Assembly (NCBI RefSeq): GCF_003985125.1
Contig: NZ_ML133569.1
Span: 248,001 to 312,000 of the forward strand
DNA from: Rhizobium phaseoli
GTDB taxonomy: Bacteria > Pseudomonadota > Alphaproteobacteria > Rhizobiales > Rhizobiaceae
Direction: 5' to 3'
Length of the DNA stretch: 64,000 nucleotides
Part shown: one piece after another, positions 46,113 through 54,578 of the stretch
Numbering within the stretch: position 1 is the first letter of the stretch
Layout: every line of letters starts with the position of its first letter
Position numbers and translations under genes: made by a program
Notes under the pieces: generated by a model
Database searches by the model: none
What the model saw: only the letters and a program-made list of their open reading frames with translations
Told to the model about the DNA's origin: nothing

Positions 46113-47045
46113 TTATGCGAGCGTCTTCTTGATCTGCCAGCGATCGTGATACCAGAGCCACTGTTCCGGATATTCCCGTACCCAGCTCTCCACCTTGTCG
46201 TTGAGCAGCTGGGCCGCTGCCGGCAGGTCGAGATTGCCTCTTTCGTCACGCGGCATTTCGAGCCGCGGCTCGATTTCCAGGCGGTAGCGGTTTCCCGGCA
46301 GGCGAATGCAGCGCGCCGGATAGACCTCGCAATCGAACTGGCGCACCAGCTTCGGCAGCAGCGGATTGGTCTTCACCTCGCGCCCGAAGAAGGTGCCCTT
46401 CAGCCCCTTGCCGAATTTCTGGTCCACGAGCACGCCCACCCCCTGGCCGGCTTCCAGCTGACGCGCCAGCGCGAAGGAGGAACCGGCATGCGACGGCACC
46501 AGCTTGCCCATGCGGGCGCTGCGGAAGTCGAACACCTTCTTGGCGACGTAAGGGTTATTCGGCGGCCGGAAGAGCACGGTCACCGTCAGTCCGAAGGCAG
46601 CACCCGCCACCGGCAGCAGCTCAAAATTGGCGGTGTGGCCGGTGAACACGATAAAGGGGCGCGGATTGTCGCGCAGGTCGAGGAAGATCGGAATGCCCGA
46701 GACCTCCACCCTGCCCGGTTCCGATTTTTCGGGATCATAGTCGAACAGCTGGTCGAGGAAGACATATTCGGCCGCGAGCCTTCCCATATTGCCCCAGCTG
46801 GCGAGCGCGATCTTCTCGATCTCGGCCTCGCTCTTCTCGGGAAAGGCGTTGCGCAGATTGGTGAGCATCAGCTTGTGGCGGCGGGTCCGCCGGCCGAGGC
46901 GACGCATCACCCTGTCGGCAAAGCGGATCGCGCCATCGGCCGGAAACAGCTTCAGCAGGTTCAGGAAGCCGAACATCGCCTGCGCCACCAGCCATTGCTG
47001 GAAATTCCTGAGCGCCAGGACGATCCGGGTGATGATCAGCTTCAC
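46113..47045 (-). CDS. lpxXL: Lipid A very-long-chain fatty acid acyltransferase
   Basis: The 310-residue protein belongs to the HtrB/LpxL family and, from its place in this cluster, transfers 27-hydroxyoctacosanoate from AcpXL to lipid A. A hydrophobic N-terminal anchor precedes the HX4E catalytic motif in VFTGHTANFELLPVAG at about residues 133-148. GVLVDQKFGKGLKGTFFGRE and CIRLPGNRYRLEIEPRLE follow. It is the last gene of the acpXL cluster and lies 6 bases after adh2XL. Confidence 0.93.
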   Translation of the reverse strand: MKLIITRIVLALRNFQQWLVAQAMFGFLNLLKLFPADGAIRFADRVMRRLGRRTRRHKLMLTNLRNAFPEKSEAEIEKIALASWGNMGRLAAEYVFLDQLFDYDPEKSEPGRVEVSGIPIFLDLRDNPRPFIVFTGHTANFELLPVAGAAFGLTVTVLFRPPNNPYVAKKVFDFRSARMGKLVPSHAGSSFALARQLEAGQGVGVLVDQKFGKGLKGTFFGREVKTNPLLPKLVRQFDCEVYPARCIRLPGNRYRLEIEPRLEMPRDERGNLDLPAAAQLLNDKVESWVREYPEQWLWYHDRWQIKKTLA

Positions 47046-47051
47046 GTCAGG

Positions 47052-48080
47052 TCAATCCATCTTCAGGATGATCTTGCCGAAGATCTGGCGCGATTCCATC
47101 CGCTCCAGCGCCCGGTCGATATCGTCGAAGCCGACTTCGGTGTCGATGACGGGATGGACGAGCCCGCGGCCCATCTTCTGCATGGCATCAGCCATATTCT
47201 CCATGCGGCAGCCGAAGGAGCCGAGCAGTTTCAATTGCTGCTGGAACAGCATCATCAGGTTCATCTCTGTGGAAACACCCGAAGTCGAGCCGCAAGTGAC
47301 GAGGCGGCCGCCGCGCTTCATGCAGAGCATCGAACCCGCCCAGGTATCCTTGCCGACATGTTCGAAAACGACGTCGACGCCCTTCTTCTTGGTGAGCTTG
47401 CGCACCACGCCCTCAAAGCGGTCGGTGCGGTAGTTGATGACGTGATCGGCGCCGAGCGCCTTGGCCTTCTCGATCTTGTCGTCGGAGCCGACGGTGGTGA
47501 TGACGGTGCAGCCGATCTTCTTGGCAAGCTGGATTGCCGCCGTGCCGATGCCGGAGCCGCCGGCATGGACGAGGATCGTTTCACCGGGCTCGAGCTTGGC
47601 ATTGTCGAACAGCATATGCTCGACCGTGCCGAAGGTGACGGGCGCGAGCGCCGCACCGATCGCATCGACTCCGGGAGGAGCCGGAACGAGAAGGCGCGCG
47701 GGAAGGTTGACCTTCTCTTGCGCAAAGCCGTCGAGATGAAAGCCGTGCACGCCGGAAACGTGTTCGCAGAGATTATCGCGGCCTTCCCGGCAGGGGCGGC
47801 AGAGCCCGCAGGTGCGCGCGCCATAGATCGAGACCAGCTGACCCGGCAGCACGTTGGCGACACCGGGCCCGATCGCCTCGACGACGCCGGAGGCTTCCGC
47901 GCCGATGACGAGCGGCATCTTGCGCTTGGCAAACGCCATGCCGCGCCAGCCCCAGACGTCGATATGGTTGAGCGCCACGGCCTTGACGCGCAGCGTCACC
48001 TCGCCGGCTGCCGGTGCATCCGGTTCCGGCAGGTCGGTGATCTCAAGCTTGCGGTCATCGATCAGTTGCAGCGCGCGCAT
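47052..48080 (-). CDS. adh2XL: Zinc-type alcohol dehydrogenase of the very-long-chain fatty acid cluster
   Basis: The 342-residue MDR enzyme has the structural zinc cysteines in YGARTCGLCRPCREGRDNLCE, which gives four cysteines, the catalytic site GAEASGVVEAIGPGV and the nucleotide loop VHAGGSGIGTAAIQLAKKIG. Its role in making 27-hydroxyoctacosanoate is inferred from the conserved cluster; it might act on the omega-1 hydroxyl or an intermediate. A REP-like element separates it from fabF1XL. Confidence 0.9.
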   Translation of the reverse strand: MRALQLIDDRKLEITDLPEPDAPAAGEVTLRVKAVALNHIDVWGWRGMAFAKRKMPLVIGAEASGVVEAIGPGVANVLPGQLVSIYGARTCGLCRPCREGRDNLCEHVSGVHGFHLDGFAQEKVNLPARLLVPAPPGVDAIGAALAPVTFGTVEHMLFDNAKLEPGETILVHAGGSGIGTAAIQLAKKIGCTVITTVGSDDKIEKAKALGADHVINYRTDRFEGVVRKLTKKKGVDVVFEHVGKDTWAGSMLCMKRGGRLVTCGSTSGVSTEMNLMMLFQQQLKLLGSFGCRMENMADAMQKMGRGLVHPVIDTEVGFDDIDRALERMESRQIFGKIILKMD

Positions 48081-48111
48081 AATATATAGTTCTTTCTTCT
48101 ACGTGGATCGT

Positions 48112-48194
48112 CGTCATGCTCGGGCTTGTCCCGAGCATCTGCCAGCGGTCATTGAGTGACGCAAGTAGATCTCGGGACAAGCCCGAGGATGACG
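48112..48194. repeat. REP-like element A, copy 2
   Basis: CGTCATGCTCGGGCTTGTCCC near 48113 is mirrored by CGGGACAAGCCCGAGGATGACG ending at 48194 (one mismatch in the core). It lies between fabF1XL and adh2XL inside the cluster and may lower expression of the distal genes. Confidence 0.8.
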
Positions 48195-48230
48195 TCAAAA
48201 CCCACTTCGTCCTAAAATCAAGGAGGGTGT

Positions 48231-49517
48231 CTAAGCCGGTTCGAGCGCCATGACAAGGCTGGCATTCTGCCCGCCGAAGCCGAAGGAGTTGGAAAGCACG
48301 GCCGAAACCTGGGCTTCCCGCTTCTTGTTCGGCACGACATCGAGCACGATCGATGGATCGGGATTGTTGTAGTTGATCGTCGGCGGCAGCGTGCCGGTCA
48401 GCATCGTCTGCAGCGAGAACACCGCCTCGACCGCGCCTGCCGCCGTCAGCGTATGGCCGATCATCGACTTGTTGGACGACACTGGAATGCCGACCAGCTT
48501 CTCGCCGAAGACGGCGGACATCGAGCCATATTCCATCTTGTCGTTTTCAGGCGTCGAGGTGCCGTGTGCGTTGATGTAGCCGATATCGGCCTCGCTCATG
48601 CCGGCATCGGCAAGAGCCGCTCGGATCGTCGCGATCGCCGGACCGCCGTCGGGCGACGACCGGGTGCGATGGAAGCTGTCGGCCTTGTCGCCGGCGCCCT
48701 TCATGATGCCGAGCACCTTGGCGCCGCGAGCAACCGCCGATTCCAGCGATTCCAGCACCAGCGTCGCAGCACCCTCAGCGATGACGAAGCCGTCGCGATC
48801 CTTGCTGAACGGCTTGGAGGCTTTGGTCGGCGGATCGTTCTGGGTCGAAAGGGCCGACAGCAGCGAGAAGCGGATCAGCGCTTCGGCGCTGAGCGATCCG
48901 TCCGTGGCAACCGTTAGCGCGCGGTCGGTGCGGCCCTGGCGGATCGCCTCAATGCCGAGCTGGATCGCGGTCACGCCGGAAGCACAGGCCGTCGACAACG
49001 TCACAGGCAGGCCGCGCGTGCCGAACCGGTCGGCAAGGCGCTCGGAAATCGCGCCGAACAGCGCCGCCTCATGGAAAGCCGGGTCCGGCCGCTGGCGCAG
49101 CGCCGTCAGGAATCGCTCATAAGCATCACCGGGATGGTCGGCCCCCGGCGAACGGTCTGCAAGCTCGAAACGGGCGCTCCATTCAGGCTCGATCGGCGGC
49201 GCGGCAAGGAACAGCGGGCCGTTGAAGTCACCTGACAGACCGGCGTCGGCCAGCGCCTCGATGGTCGTCTCGCGCGCAAAGGCGTAGGAGCGCTCGACGG
49301 CGTTCGGCACGGGAATCTCGATGAAATCGACGGTGCCGGCGATCCGGGTCGACAGGCCTTCGGTCGGAAAGCGGTTGATCGCATGGATGCCCGAGGTGCC
49401 GGAAGAAAGGGCCGCCCAATTGTCCTTCAGGCCCTGGCCAAGCGAGGTAATAATGCCCATGCCCGTCACTGCGACGATCGGCCGGCCGAGATGATCCTTG
49501 TAAGCGGAATCCGTCAT
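48231..49517 (-). CDS. fabF1XL: Beta-ketoacyl-ACP synthase, catalytic subunit of the very-long-chain system
   Basis: ATG 49517 follows GAGGAG and gives 428 residues. The active-site cysteine C178 is in LSTACASGVTAIQ; histidines H318 (INAHGTSTPENDK) and H355 (MIGHTLTAAG) and K350 are all present. It elongates acyl chains on AcpXL. The region of residues 100-150 is longer than in standard FabF. It is translated 10 bases after fabF2XL. Confidence 0.94.
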   Translation of the reverse strand: MTDSAYKDHLGRPIVAVTGMGIITSLGQGLKDNWAALSSGTSGIHAINRFPTEGLSTRIAGTVDFIEIPVPNAVERSYAFARETTIEALADAGLSGDFNGPLFLAAPPIEPEWSARFELADRSPGADHPGDAYERFLTALRQRPDPAFHEAALFGAISERLADRFGTRGLPVTLSTACASGVTAIQLGIEAIRQGRTDRALTVATDGSLSAEALIRFSLLSALSTQNDPPTKASKPFSKDRDGFVIAEGAATLVLESLESAVARGAKVLGIMKGAGDKADSFHRTRSSPDGGPAIATIRAALADAGMSEADIGYINAHGTSTPENDKMEYGSMSAVFGEKLVGIPVSSNKSMIGHTLTAAGAVEAVFSLQTMLTGTLPPTINYNNPDPSIVLDVVPNKKREAQVSAVLSNSFGFGGQNASLVMALEPA

Positions 49518-49527
49518 ATCTGTCTCC

Positions 49528-50733
49528 TCACGCCTCAGCCGAAAGAACGGCGACGCCCTCGCCGCGCTGGTGACCAACTGTCGTGACGACAGCAGCCTTC
49601 GTACCTGCCTTCATTGGCGCTTCATGGGCGGCATCGAACGGCGGGACCTTGGCATTGGCATCGATGGCAAGGGCTGCGAGCGCCAGCCCCAGCGGGAACT
49701 GCGCCTCGATCGTGTGACCGGACACGCCGCCGAAGCCGCGGATGGCGGCACCCGGAAGCTGATGCTCCAGCACCGCCTTTTCGCGGGCGGCGATCTCATG
49801 CATGCCGGTCGAGCCGGAGAAGATCGCCGTCGCTTCCGGCGGCAGCTCGGCGGCCGGCTTCAGCAGCCGCTCCATGCGCACCTCGAAATTGCCGGCGCTG
49901 CGGCTGCCGCGGTCGCCTTCGACGGCGCTGATCGTTGCATAGATATGCGCGCCGCGCTCTTCCGCATGCTTGCGCGATTCCAGCACCAGGAAGGCACCGG
50001 CCGAACCGGTGATCATGCCGCCGCCCTCGAGGCCAGAGCGCGACCAGAGCGGCGCCCATTCGCCGCGCGTATGCGCGCCGATCGCCTCGGTCAGCAGGAT
50101 CATGTCGGGGCGCTCTGCGGCAAAGGCGCCGCCGACAAGCGCATGGGTGGATTCACCGGACCGGATCCGCCAGAACGCCGTCTCGACGGCGGAAACGCCA
50201 GAGGCCTCTTCGCCCATGAAGGTGCGCGACGAGCCGGTGACCTTGTGTACGATGGAGATGTTGCCGGCAAGCAGGTTGGAAAGCTGCGCCAGAAACAGCG
50301 TCGGCCTCAGCTCCGTCGTCAGCTTCTCATTGAGCAGCAGCTCGCGGTCGTTGCGCTTCAGGCCCTCGTCGACGATCAGCGTATCGACGTTGATGTCGCG
50401 CTCGCCGCCGCCGGCCGCCACGATCATGTCCATCGTGCCGCAGGCCTCGATATTGTCCTTGAAGCCGGCATCGTCGAGTGCCAACCCTGCGGCGAAGACG
50501 CCGATGCGCTGCCAGTTTTCCATCTGGCGCTGATCGCCACGCTTGGCGATCTGCTGCGACCAGTCGATCTCGGGCAGCGGATGCACCGGATAGGGCTTGA
50601 ATTTCTCGGTCTCAACGATCGCCTTCGGCGCGCTTTCGGCCGAAAGCAGCGCGATATGCGCGTCCTTGCCGACGCCCTGACAGGTGACGATGCCGACGCC
50701 TGAGATGACGACGTCGTTTGCGGCCTTGCTCAT
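49528..50733 (-). CDS. fabF2XL: Ketosynthase-like protein lacking the catalytic cysteine (chain-length-factor-like)
   Basis: The 401-residue protein has a full thiolase fold of FabF type. Where FabF1XL has TACASGV it reads GEEASGV, so glutamate E176 replaces the nucleophile. The first catalytic histidine aligns with S308 and the lysine with G335; only the second histidine (SGHT, H340) is kept. It therefore cannot condense alone. It overlaps fabZXL by 4 bases and is followed at once by fabF1XL, as in KS-alpha/KS-beta pairs. Confidence 0.9.
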   Translation of the reverse strand: MSKAANDVVISGVGIVTCQGVGKDAHIALLSAESAPKAIVETEKFKPYPVHPLPEIDWSQQIAKRGDQRQMENWQRIGVFAAGLALDDAGFKDNIEACGTMDMIVAAGGGERDINVDTLIVDEGLKRNDRELLLNEKLTTELRPTLFLAQLSNLLAGNISIVHKVTGSSRTFMGEEASGVSAVETAFWRIRSGESTHALVGGAFAAERPDMILLTEAIGAHTRGEWAPLWSRSGLEGGGMITGSAGAFLVLESRKHAEERGAHIYATISAVEGDRGSRSAGNFEVRMERLLKPAAELPPEATAIFSGSTGMHEIAAREKAVLEHQLPGAAIRGFGGVSGHTIEAQFPLGLALAALAIDANAKVPPFDAAHEAPMKAGTKAAVVTTVGHQRGEGVAVLSAEA

Positions 50734-51212
50734 CCAATCACTCCCTGCGCTGCGATCGCTTCGAGAAGCCCGACCTCGCCGGCGCGTTTTTTCACGATAT
50801 CGCCGAGCGGAACCTCGCTGAAGGGCATGGTGCGCAGTTTTAGCTGCGCATCGCAGACCTTCTTGCCGCCGCTGGTAATCTTGGCCTTGGTGACCGCGAA
50901 ACCGGAACCGTCGTGCTCCAGCACCGCCTCGATGTCGAGCACGGCTTCCGGCTCGACGAAGGTGCGCATCTTGGCGCCGTCGACCGACATCAGGAAGGGC
51001 ATGGCGGCAAAATCGGTGGCGGCAAGCACGAGCATGCCGGAGGCCTGGGCCATGGTCTCGATCAGCAGCACGCCGGGAACGAGCGGCATGCCGGGAAAAT
51101 GGCCTTCGAAAACGGGACTCTTGGCCGGCACGACGGATCGCGCCGCCAGCGTGCCCTTCTTCAGGTCCACCGCTTCGACGCGGTCAATCATCTGGAAATA
51201 TTCCAGCAGCAT
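50730..51212 (-). CDS. fabZXL: 3-hydroxyacyl-ACP dehydratase of the very-long-chain system
   Basis: ATG 51212 follows GGAGG and gives 160 residues. The hot-dog fold carries the FabZ active site: histidine in VFEGHFPGMPLVPGVLLIE and the glutamate in LIETMAQASG. It dehydrates the hydroxyacyl chain on AcpXL in each elongation round. It lies between acpXL and fabF2XL, overlapping the latter by 4 bases. Confidence 0.94.
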   Translation of the reverse strand: MLLEYFQMIDRVEAVDLKKGTLAARSVVPAKSPVFEGHFPGMPLVPGVLLIETMAQASGMLVLAATDFAAMPFLMSVDGAKMRTFVEPEAVLDIEAVLEHDGSGFAVTKAKITSGGKKVCDAQLKLRTMPFSEVPLGDIVKKRAGEVGLLEAIAAQGVIG

Positions 51213-51328
51213 TCGGATCCTCCGGCCCGACGAGCAAGATCCGCCCACCGGTGACGCCTAGTTAGGAACGAAACCGCCCGGCCGCCATAGTCCGGCGGCA
51301 GGGCGTTCAAAAAAGACGGTTAGATCTC

Positions 51329-51607
51329 TCAGGCCTTGGCTGCTTTGAGCTCGTCGATCTTGGCGCACAGGTTCTTCAGCACGAAATACTCTTCGGTGGA
51401 AACCTTGCCCTCATTGACTTCCTGTGTCCACTTTTCGAGCGGAATCTTGATGCCGAATTCCTTGTCGATCGCAAAGACGATGTCGAGGAAATCAAGGCTG
51501 TCGATACCGAGGTCGTCGATCGTATGGCTCTCCGGCGTGATCGTGGCACGGTCGATCTCGCTGGTTTCTGCAATAATGTCGGCAACTTTATCGAATGTAG
51601 CGGTCAC
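51329..51607 (-). CDS. acpXL: Acyl carrier protein for very-long-chain fatty acid
   Basis: GTG 51607 gives 92 residues beginning [18 protein letters not shown], matching the known AcpXL start; GAGG lies upstream. The phosphopantetheine serine is in [18 protein letters not shown]. The tail [19 protein letters not shown] is specific for AcpXL rather than the household AcpP. It carries the growing 28-carbon chain for lipid A and is the first gene of the cluster. fnrN is divergent. Confidence 0.96.
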
Positions 51608-51857
51608 GCGCTGTACCTCATGAAATGACGATTTAAACCTCCTCATAGGCAAATCCATTTCAAAAGCCAATGCTTTCGTCCGGGCGTTGCGGCAATTTGG
51701 CAATGAGGTGTTGCCTAAACAGCAATGGAGTGCCGGACGTTCGCAGTGTCGCGCGAACCCGAAACGCGATGCAAGGCCCCGTCTCGGCGCGTAATGGGCG
51801 GCTGTGCGAATCAAATCGGTGGCTCGCTGGATGCGTGCCCAACATCCGCATCCGAGT

Positions 51858-51871
51858 TTGATCTGAATCAA
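51858..51871. promoter_or_regulatory. Anaerobox 1 (distal) of fnrN
   Basis: TTGATCTGAATCAA is a perfect FNR/FixK site TTGAT-N4-ATCAA. Its centre is 31 bases upstream of the second box. If it sits at -41.5, transcription would start near 51906, giving FnrN-dependent activation. Confidence 0.85.
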
Positions 51872-51888
51872 ATCGTAACGCCGGTGAT

Positions 51889-51902
51889 TTGATAATCATC
51901 AA
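51889..51902. promoter_or_regulatory. Anaerobox 2 (proximal) of fnrN
   Basis: TTGATAATCATCAA is a second perfect TTGAT-N4-ATCAA site. With the start near 51906 it would cover the -10 region, so binding should repress. Two boxes of this kind are described for R. leguminosarum fnrN. Confidence 0.85.
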
Positions 51903-51976
51903 GCGGCGCTGGAAGAAATCGAGATCGCGGTCCGGGCATGTCTTGGCATAGGTCGGACTTTCAAAGGGATCAGGAC

Positions 51977-52696
51977 ATGGACATCGCACGCAGTGAGGTT
52001 TTCGAGGCCGGCACGCCCGTCGCTTGCCGCTCCTGCCAGGCGCGGCATGGCGTCGTCTGCGGCGCCTTGTCGAACGCCCAGCTGAAGGAGCTCAACCGCC
52101 ATTCCCTGCGCCGCAAGGTCGACGCCGGCTCGGAGATCATTGCTCAAGGGTCGGAGAGCTCATTCTATTCGAACATCATGCGTGGCGTGATCAAGCTCTG
52201 CAAGATGATGCCGGATGGTCGCCAGCAGATCGTCGGCCTGCAGTTCGCTCCCGATTTCGTCGGCCGACCTTTCGTGCGGGAGAGCACGCTGTCGGCCGAG
52301 GCGGCCACCGACGCCGAAATTTGTGTTTTCCCCCGCAATCTCCTCGATCGCATGATAGCGGAGACGCCAGAGCTGCAGCGCAATCTGCACGATCAGGCGC
52401 TCAACGAGCTGGATGCGGCGCGCGAATGGATGCTGACGCTCGGCCGCCGCACGGCGGAGGAGAAGGTCGCAAGCCTGCTCCACCTCATCGCCACCCATGC
52501 CGAGCCGCAGACCGCCATCAGCACCGCCTTCGACCTGCCGCTGTCGCGCGCCGAAATCGCCGATTTTCTCGGGCTGACGATCGAAACCGTGAGCCGACAG
52601 ATGACGAGACTGCGCAAGCGGGGTGTCATCCTGATCGAGAACTCCAGACATATCGTTGTTCCCGATATGGCTGAGCTGCAGAAGATCAGCGCATAA
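51977..52696 (+). CDS. fnrN: Oxygen-responsive Crp/Fnr regulator
   Basis: I prefer ATG 51977 with AGGGATCAGGAC before it; ATG 51938 would add 13 residues. The 239-residue protein has the N-terminal iron-sulfur cysteines in ACRSCQARHGVVCGAL (C-X2-C-X7-C), and a fourth in DAEICVFP. The cyclic-nucleotide-like domain and the helix-turn-helix SRAEIADFLGLTIETVSRQM follow, the latter with the E-SR pattern of FNR. It activates microaerobic and nitrogen-fixation genes from anaeroboxes. Confidence 0.94.
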   Translation: MDIARSEVFEAGTPVACRSCQARHGVVCGALSNAQLKELNRHSLRRKVDAGSEIIAQGSESSFYSNIMRGVIKLCKMMPDGRQQIVGLQFAPDFVGRPFVRESTLSAEAATDAEICVFPRNLLDRMIAETPELQRNLHDQALNELDAAREWMLTLGRRTAEEKVASLLHLIATHAEPQTAISTAFDLPLSRAEIADFLGLTIETVSRQMTRLRKRGVILIENSRHIVVPDMAELQKISA

Positions 52697-52726
52697 CTGT
52701 GTCAGCCGCCGGATTCAGGTTTCAGA

Positions 52727-53155
52727 TCAGCGCGTGATCACTACCCGGGTGTTGGCGAGACCTGCCTGCCGCGCCAGCGAAAAGAACTCCGCCGCATTGT
52801 CGGGATGCAGGCGAACGCAGCCATGCGAGGCCGGCCTGCCGAGACGCTTCAGATCGAAGGTGGCGTGAACGGCGTAACCGCCGTTGAAAAATACCGCGTA
52901 AGGCATCGGCGCGTTGTCGTACTTGCGGGAGCGGTGATCGCGCGACAGCCACTTGGCGCTCCAGGAACCGGTCGGCGTGACATAACCATTGCGCGCGGTC
53001 GAAACCTTCCAGCGATACTTGACGAAGCCGTTCTCGGTGACGGTCATCGTCTGCTTGCCGATGCTGATATTGGCAACCAGCGTTGCTGCCTCAGCCGCAA
53101 TTGGAGAAAACTGCAGCAATAAACTTGCGGCCGCGGCCGCAAAAATCGTTCTCAT
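52727..53155 (-). CDS. Single-domain L,D-transpeptidase (YkuD)
   Basis: ATG 53155 follows GAGGGG and gives 142 residues with a signal peptide (RTIFAAAAASLLLQFSPIAAEA). The YkuD domain has VHATFDLKRLGRPASHGCVR with the catalytic histidine and cysteine in SHGCVRL, and an aspartate-rich end HPDNAAEFF. It forms 3-3 cross-links or attaches proteins to peptidoglycan in the periplasm. It has no peptidoglycan-binding domain. Confidence 0.9.
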   Translation of the reverse strand: MRTIFAAAAASLLLQFSPIAAEAATLVANISIGKQTMTVTENGFVKYRWKVSTARNGYVTPTGSWSAKWLSRDHRSRKYDNAPMPYAVFFNGGYAVHATFDLKRLGRPASHGCVRLHPDNAAEFFSLARQAGLANTRVVITR

Positions 53156-53305
53156 GATAACCCCTCTTCGCACCCGCGCAGTTTGATTGCGCCCTCACGA
53201 CAGAGAGACTACGACGATACTTATTATATAGCTTTAACCCGAATGGTAATCACAATTCTAACGAGCGAAAGCGTGATCGAGACACCGCAAGACGGCAGCG
53301 CTTGT

Positions 53306-53506
53306 TCACTGAAGCTTACGTGCCGCCGATGGCCGCTTCAGCTGCTGGTAGGCCTTATTCATCTTTTCACGGATCGAGGCCATCGTCCCGAGATTATGGC
53401 CGCAAGCCGCGCAGGTGATGATGTCGGTCTCGCGGATCTCGGCCCGCTCGAACTTCATCTTGGTGCTCTTGCACTTCGGGCACGGGAGTTCAACCTGAAC
53501 TGTCAT
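53306..53506 (-). CDS. Small zinc-ribbon protein
   Basis: ATG 53506 follows GGAAG and gives 66 residues. Two CxxC pairs, PCPKCKSTKMKFE and ITCAACGHNLG, form a zinc ribbon. The rest is a basic helix with REKMNKAYQQLKR. It resembles small phage-type or ECs-type zinc-ribbon proteins found in many Proteobacteria. It may bind nucleic acid; function is not known. It lies 91 bases downstream of cobD. Confidence 0.78.
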   Translation of the reverse strand: MTVQVELPCPKCKSTKMKFERAEIRETDIITCAACGHNLGTMASIREKMNKAYQQLKRPSAARKLQ

Positions 53507-53597
53507 CGCTATCTTCCGGTCTGATCGATATGAGGCGCTTCGCATAAACCTTTGCGGCAAAACTGTCCACCGGCGTGTGCAAGCGGTGCGAGGCATC

Positions 53598-54578
53598 CTA
53601 AAGAAAACACAGAAACAACCCGAAGATCAGACCGGTGAACACCATGCAGCTGGCATAAAACACCGCCACACCGTCCTCGATATCGCCGGCGGTGGCAACG
53701 TCGCGGCCGGCGTTGTTGATCATCGGCTCGGTCACGACGACACCTCCGTAGATGCGCGGGCCGGCGAGCTGGACGTTGAGAGCACCGGCCATTGCCGCCT
53801 CCGGCCGGCCGGAATTCGGCGAGCGGTGCAGGCCGCCGTCGCGCATCGCCACCCGGATCGCCTCGCGGCAGGGGCTCATGCCGCGCCGGATCCAGGCGCC
53901 GGCGGCGATCAAAAGGACGGAGAGGCGCGCAGCGGGCCAGTTGGCAATATCGTCCAGCCGGGCCGCGGCCCAGCCGAAATCGATGTATTTGTCCGACCTG
54001 TGGCCGATCATCGAATCCGCCGTGTTCAGCATCTTGTAGGCGAGCAGGCCCGGCAGTCCGAAGACGGCATACCAGAGGGCCGGCGCCACGACGCCGTCGG
54101 AGAAATTCTCCGCAAGGCTTTCGATCGCCGCGCGGCAGACGGCCGGCTCGTCGAGAGTCTCGGGATCGCGCCCGACGATACGGGAGACGGCGTTCCGGCC
54201 GCCGGCAAGCCCCTCGCCGCGCAAGGCCGAAGCGACGGCCGCGACATGATCGGCAAGGCTCTTTTGCGCCAGAAAGATCGCCACCAGGCCGGCCTCCAGC
54301 ACGAGACCGGCAAGGCCGAAGAGCGCAAAAAACCGATCGAACACGAAGCCTGCAGCGATCGACAGCACAAGCAGCGCCAGGATCGCCGCGACGCCGTTCA
54401 TCCGGCGCTGGGATCCCGTAAGGCTTGAGGGATTGAGTTGCTGGTCGGCGTAGGAAATCGCCGCGCCGAAGATCACGACGGGATGCGGCACCCGCGACCA
54501 CAGCCATTGCGGATCGCCGGCGATCCGGTCGAGCAGCAGCGCCAGGAGCAGCACGAGGAGGTTTTCGTCGATCGTCAT
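53598..54578 (-). CDS. cobD: Adenosylcobinamide-phosphate synthase (CbiB type)
   Basis: The 326-residue membrane protein joins aminopropanol (or its phosphate) to adenosylcobyric acid. Diagnostic motifs are LLLDRIAGDPQWLWSRVPHPV and VGRDPETLDEPAVCRAAIESLAEN, split at the proline, then GLPGLLAYKMLNTADSMIGH. There are about six membrane helices. It overlaps cobC by 4 bases and is the last gene of the cobA-B-C-D operon. Confidence 0.95.
   Translation of the reverse strand: MTIDENLLVLLLALLLDRIAGDPQWLWSRVPHPVVIFGAAISYADQQLNPSSLTGSQRRMNGVAAILALLVLSIAAGFVFDRFFALFGLAGLVLEAGLVAIFLAQKSLADHVAAVASALRGEGLAGGRNAVSRIVGRDPETLDEPAVCRAAIESLAENFSDGVVAPALWYAVFGLPGLLAYKMLNTADSMIGHRSDKYIDFGWAAARLDDIANWPAARLSVLLIAAGAWIRRGMSPCREAIRVAMRDGGLHRSPNSGRPEAAMAGALNVQLAGPRIYGGVVVTEPMINNAGRDVATAGDIEDGVAVFYASCMVFTGLIFGLFLCFL

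Larger units (their letters stand above)
51608..51976. other. Shared control region of acpXL and fnrN
   Basis: The 369-base region has no gene. It holds the promoters of the acpXL cluster and of fnrN, including the two anaeroboxes at 51858-51871 and 51889-51902. Confidence 0.7.

Noticed and set aside
45873..48089. 738-codon open frame on the plus strand
   Set aside because: It is the antisense of lpxXL and adh2XL. Long antisense frames are common in GC-rich DNA; it has no ribosome binding site and its composition (many H, R, D, E, A) is that of a shadow.
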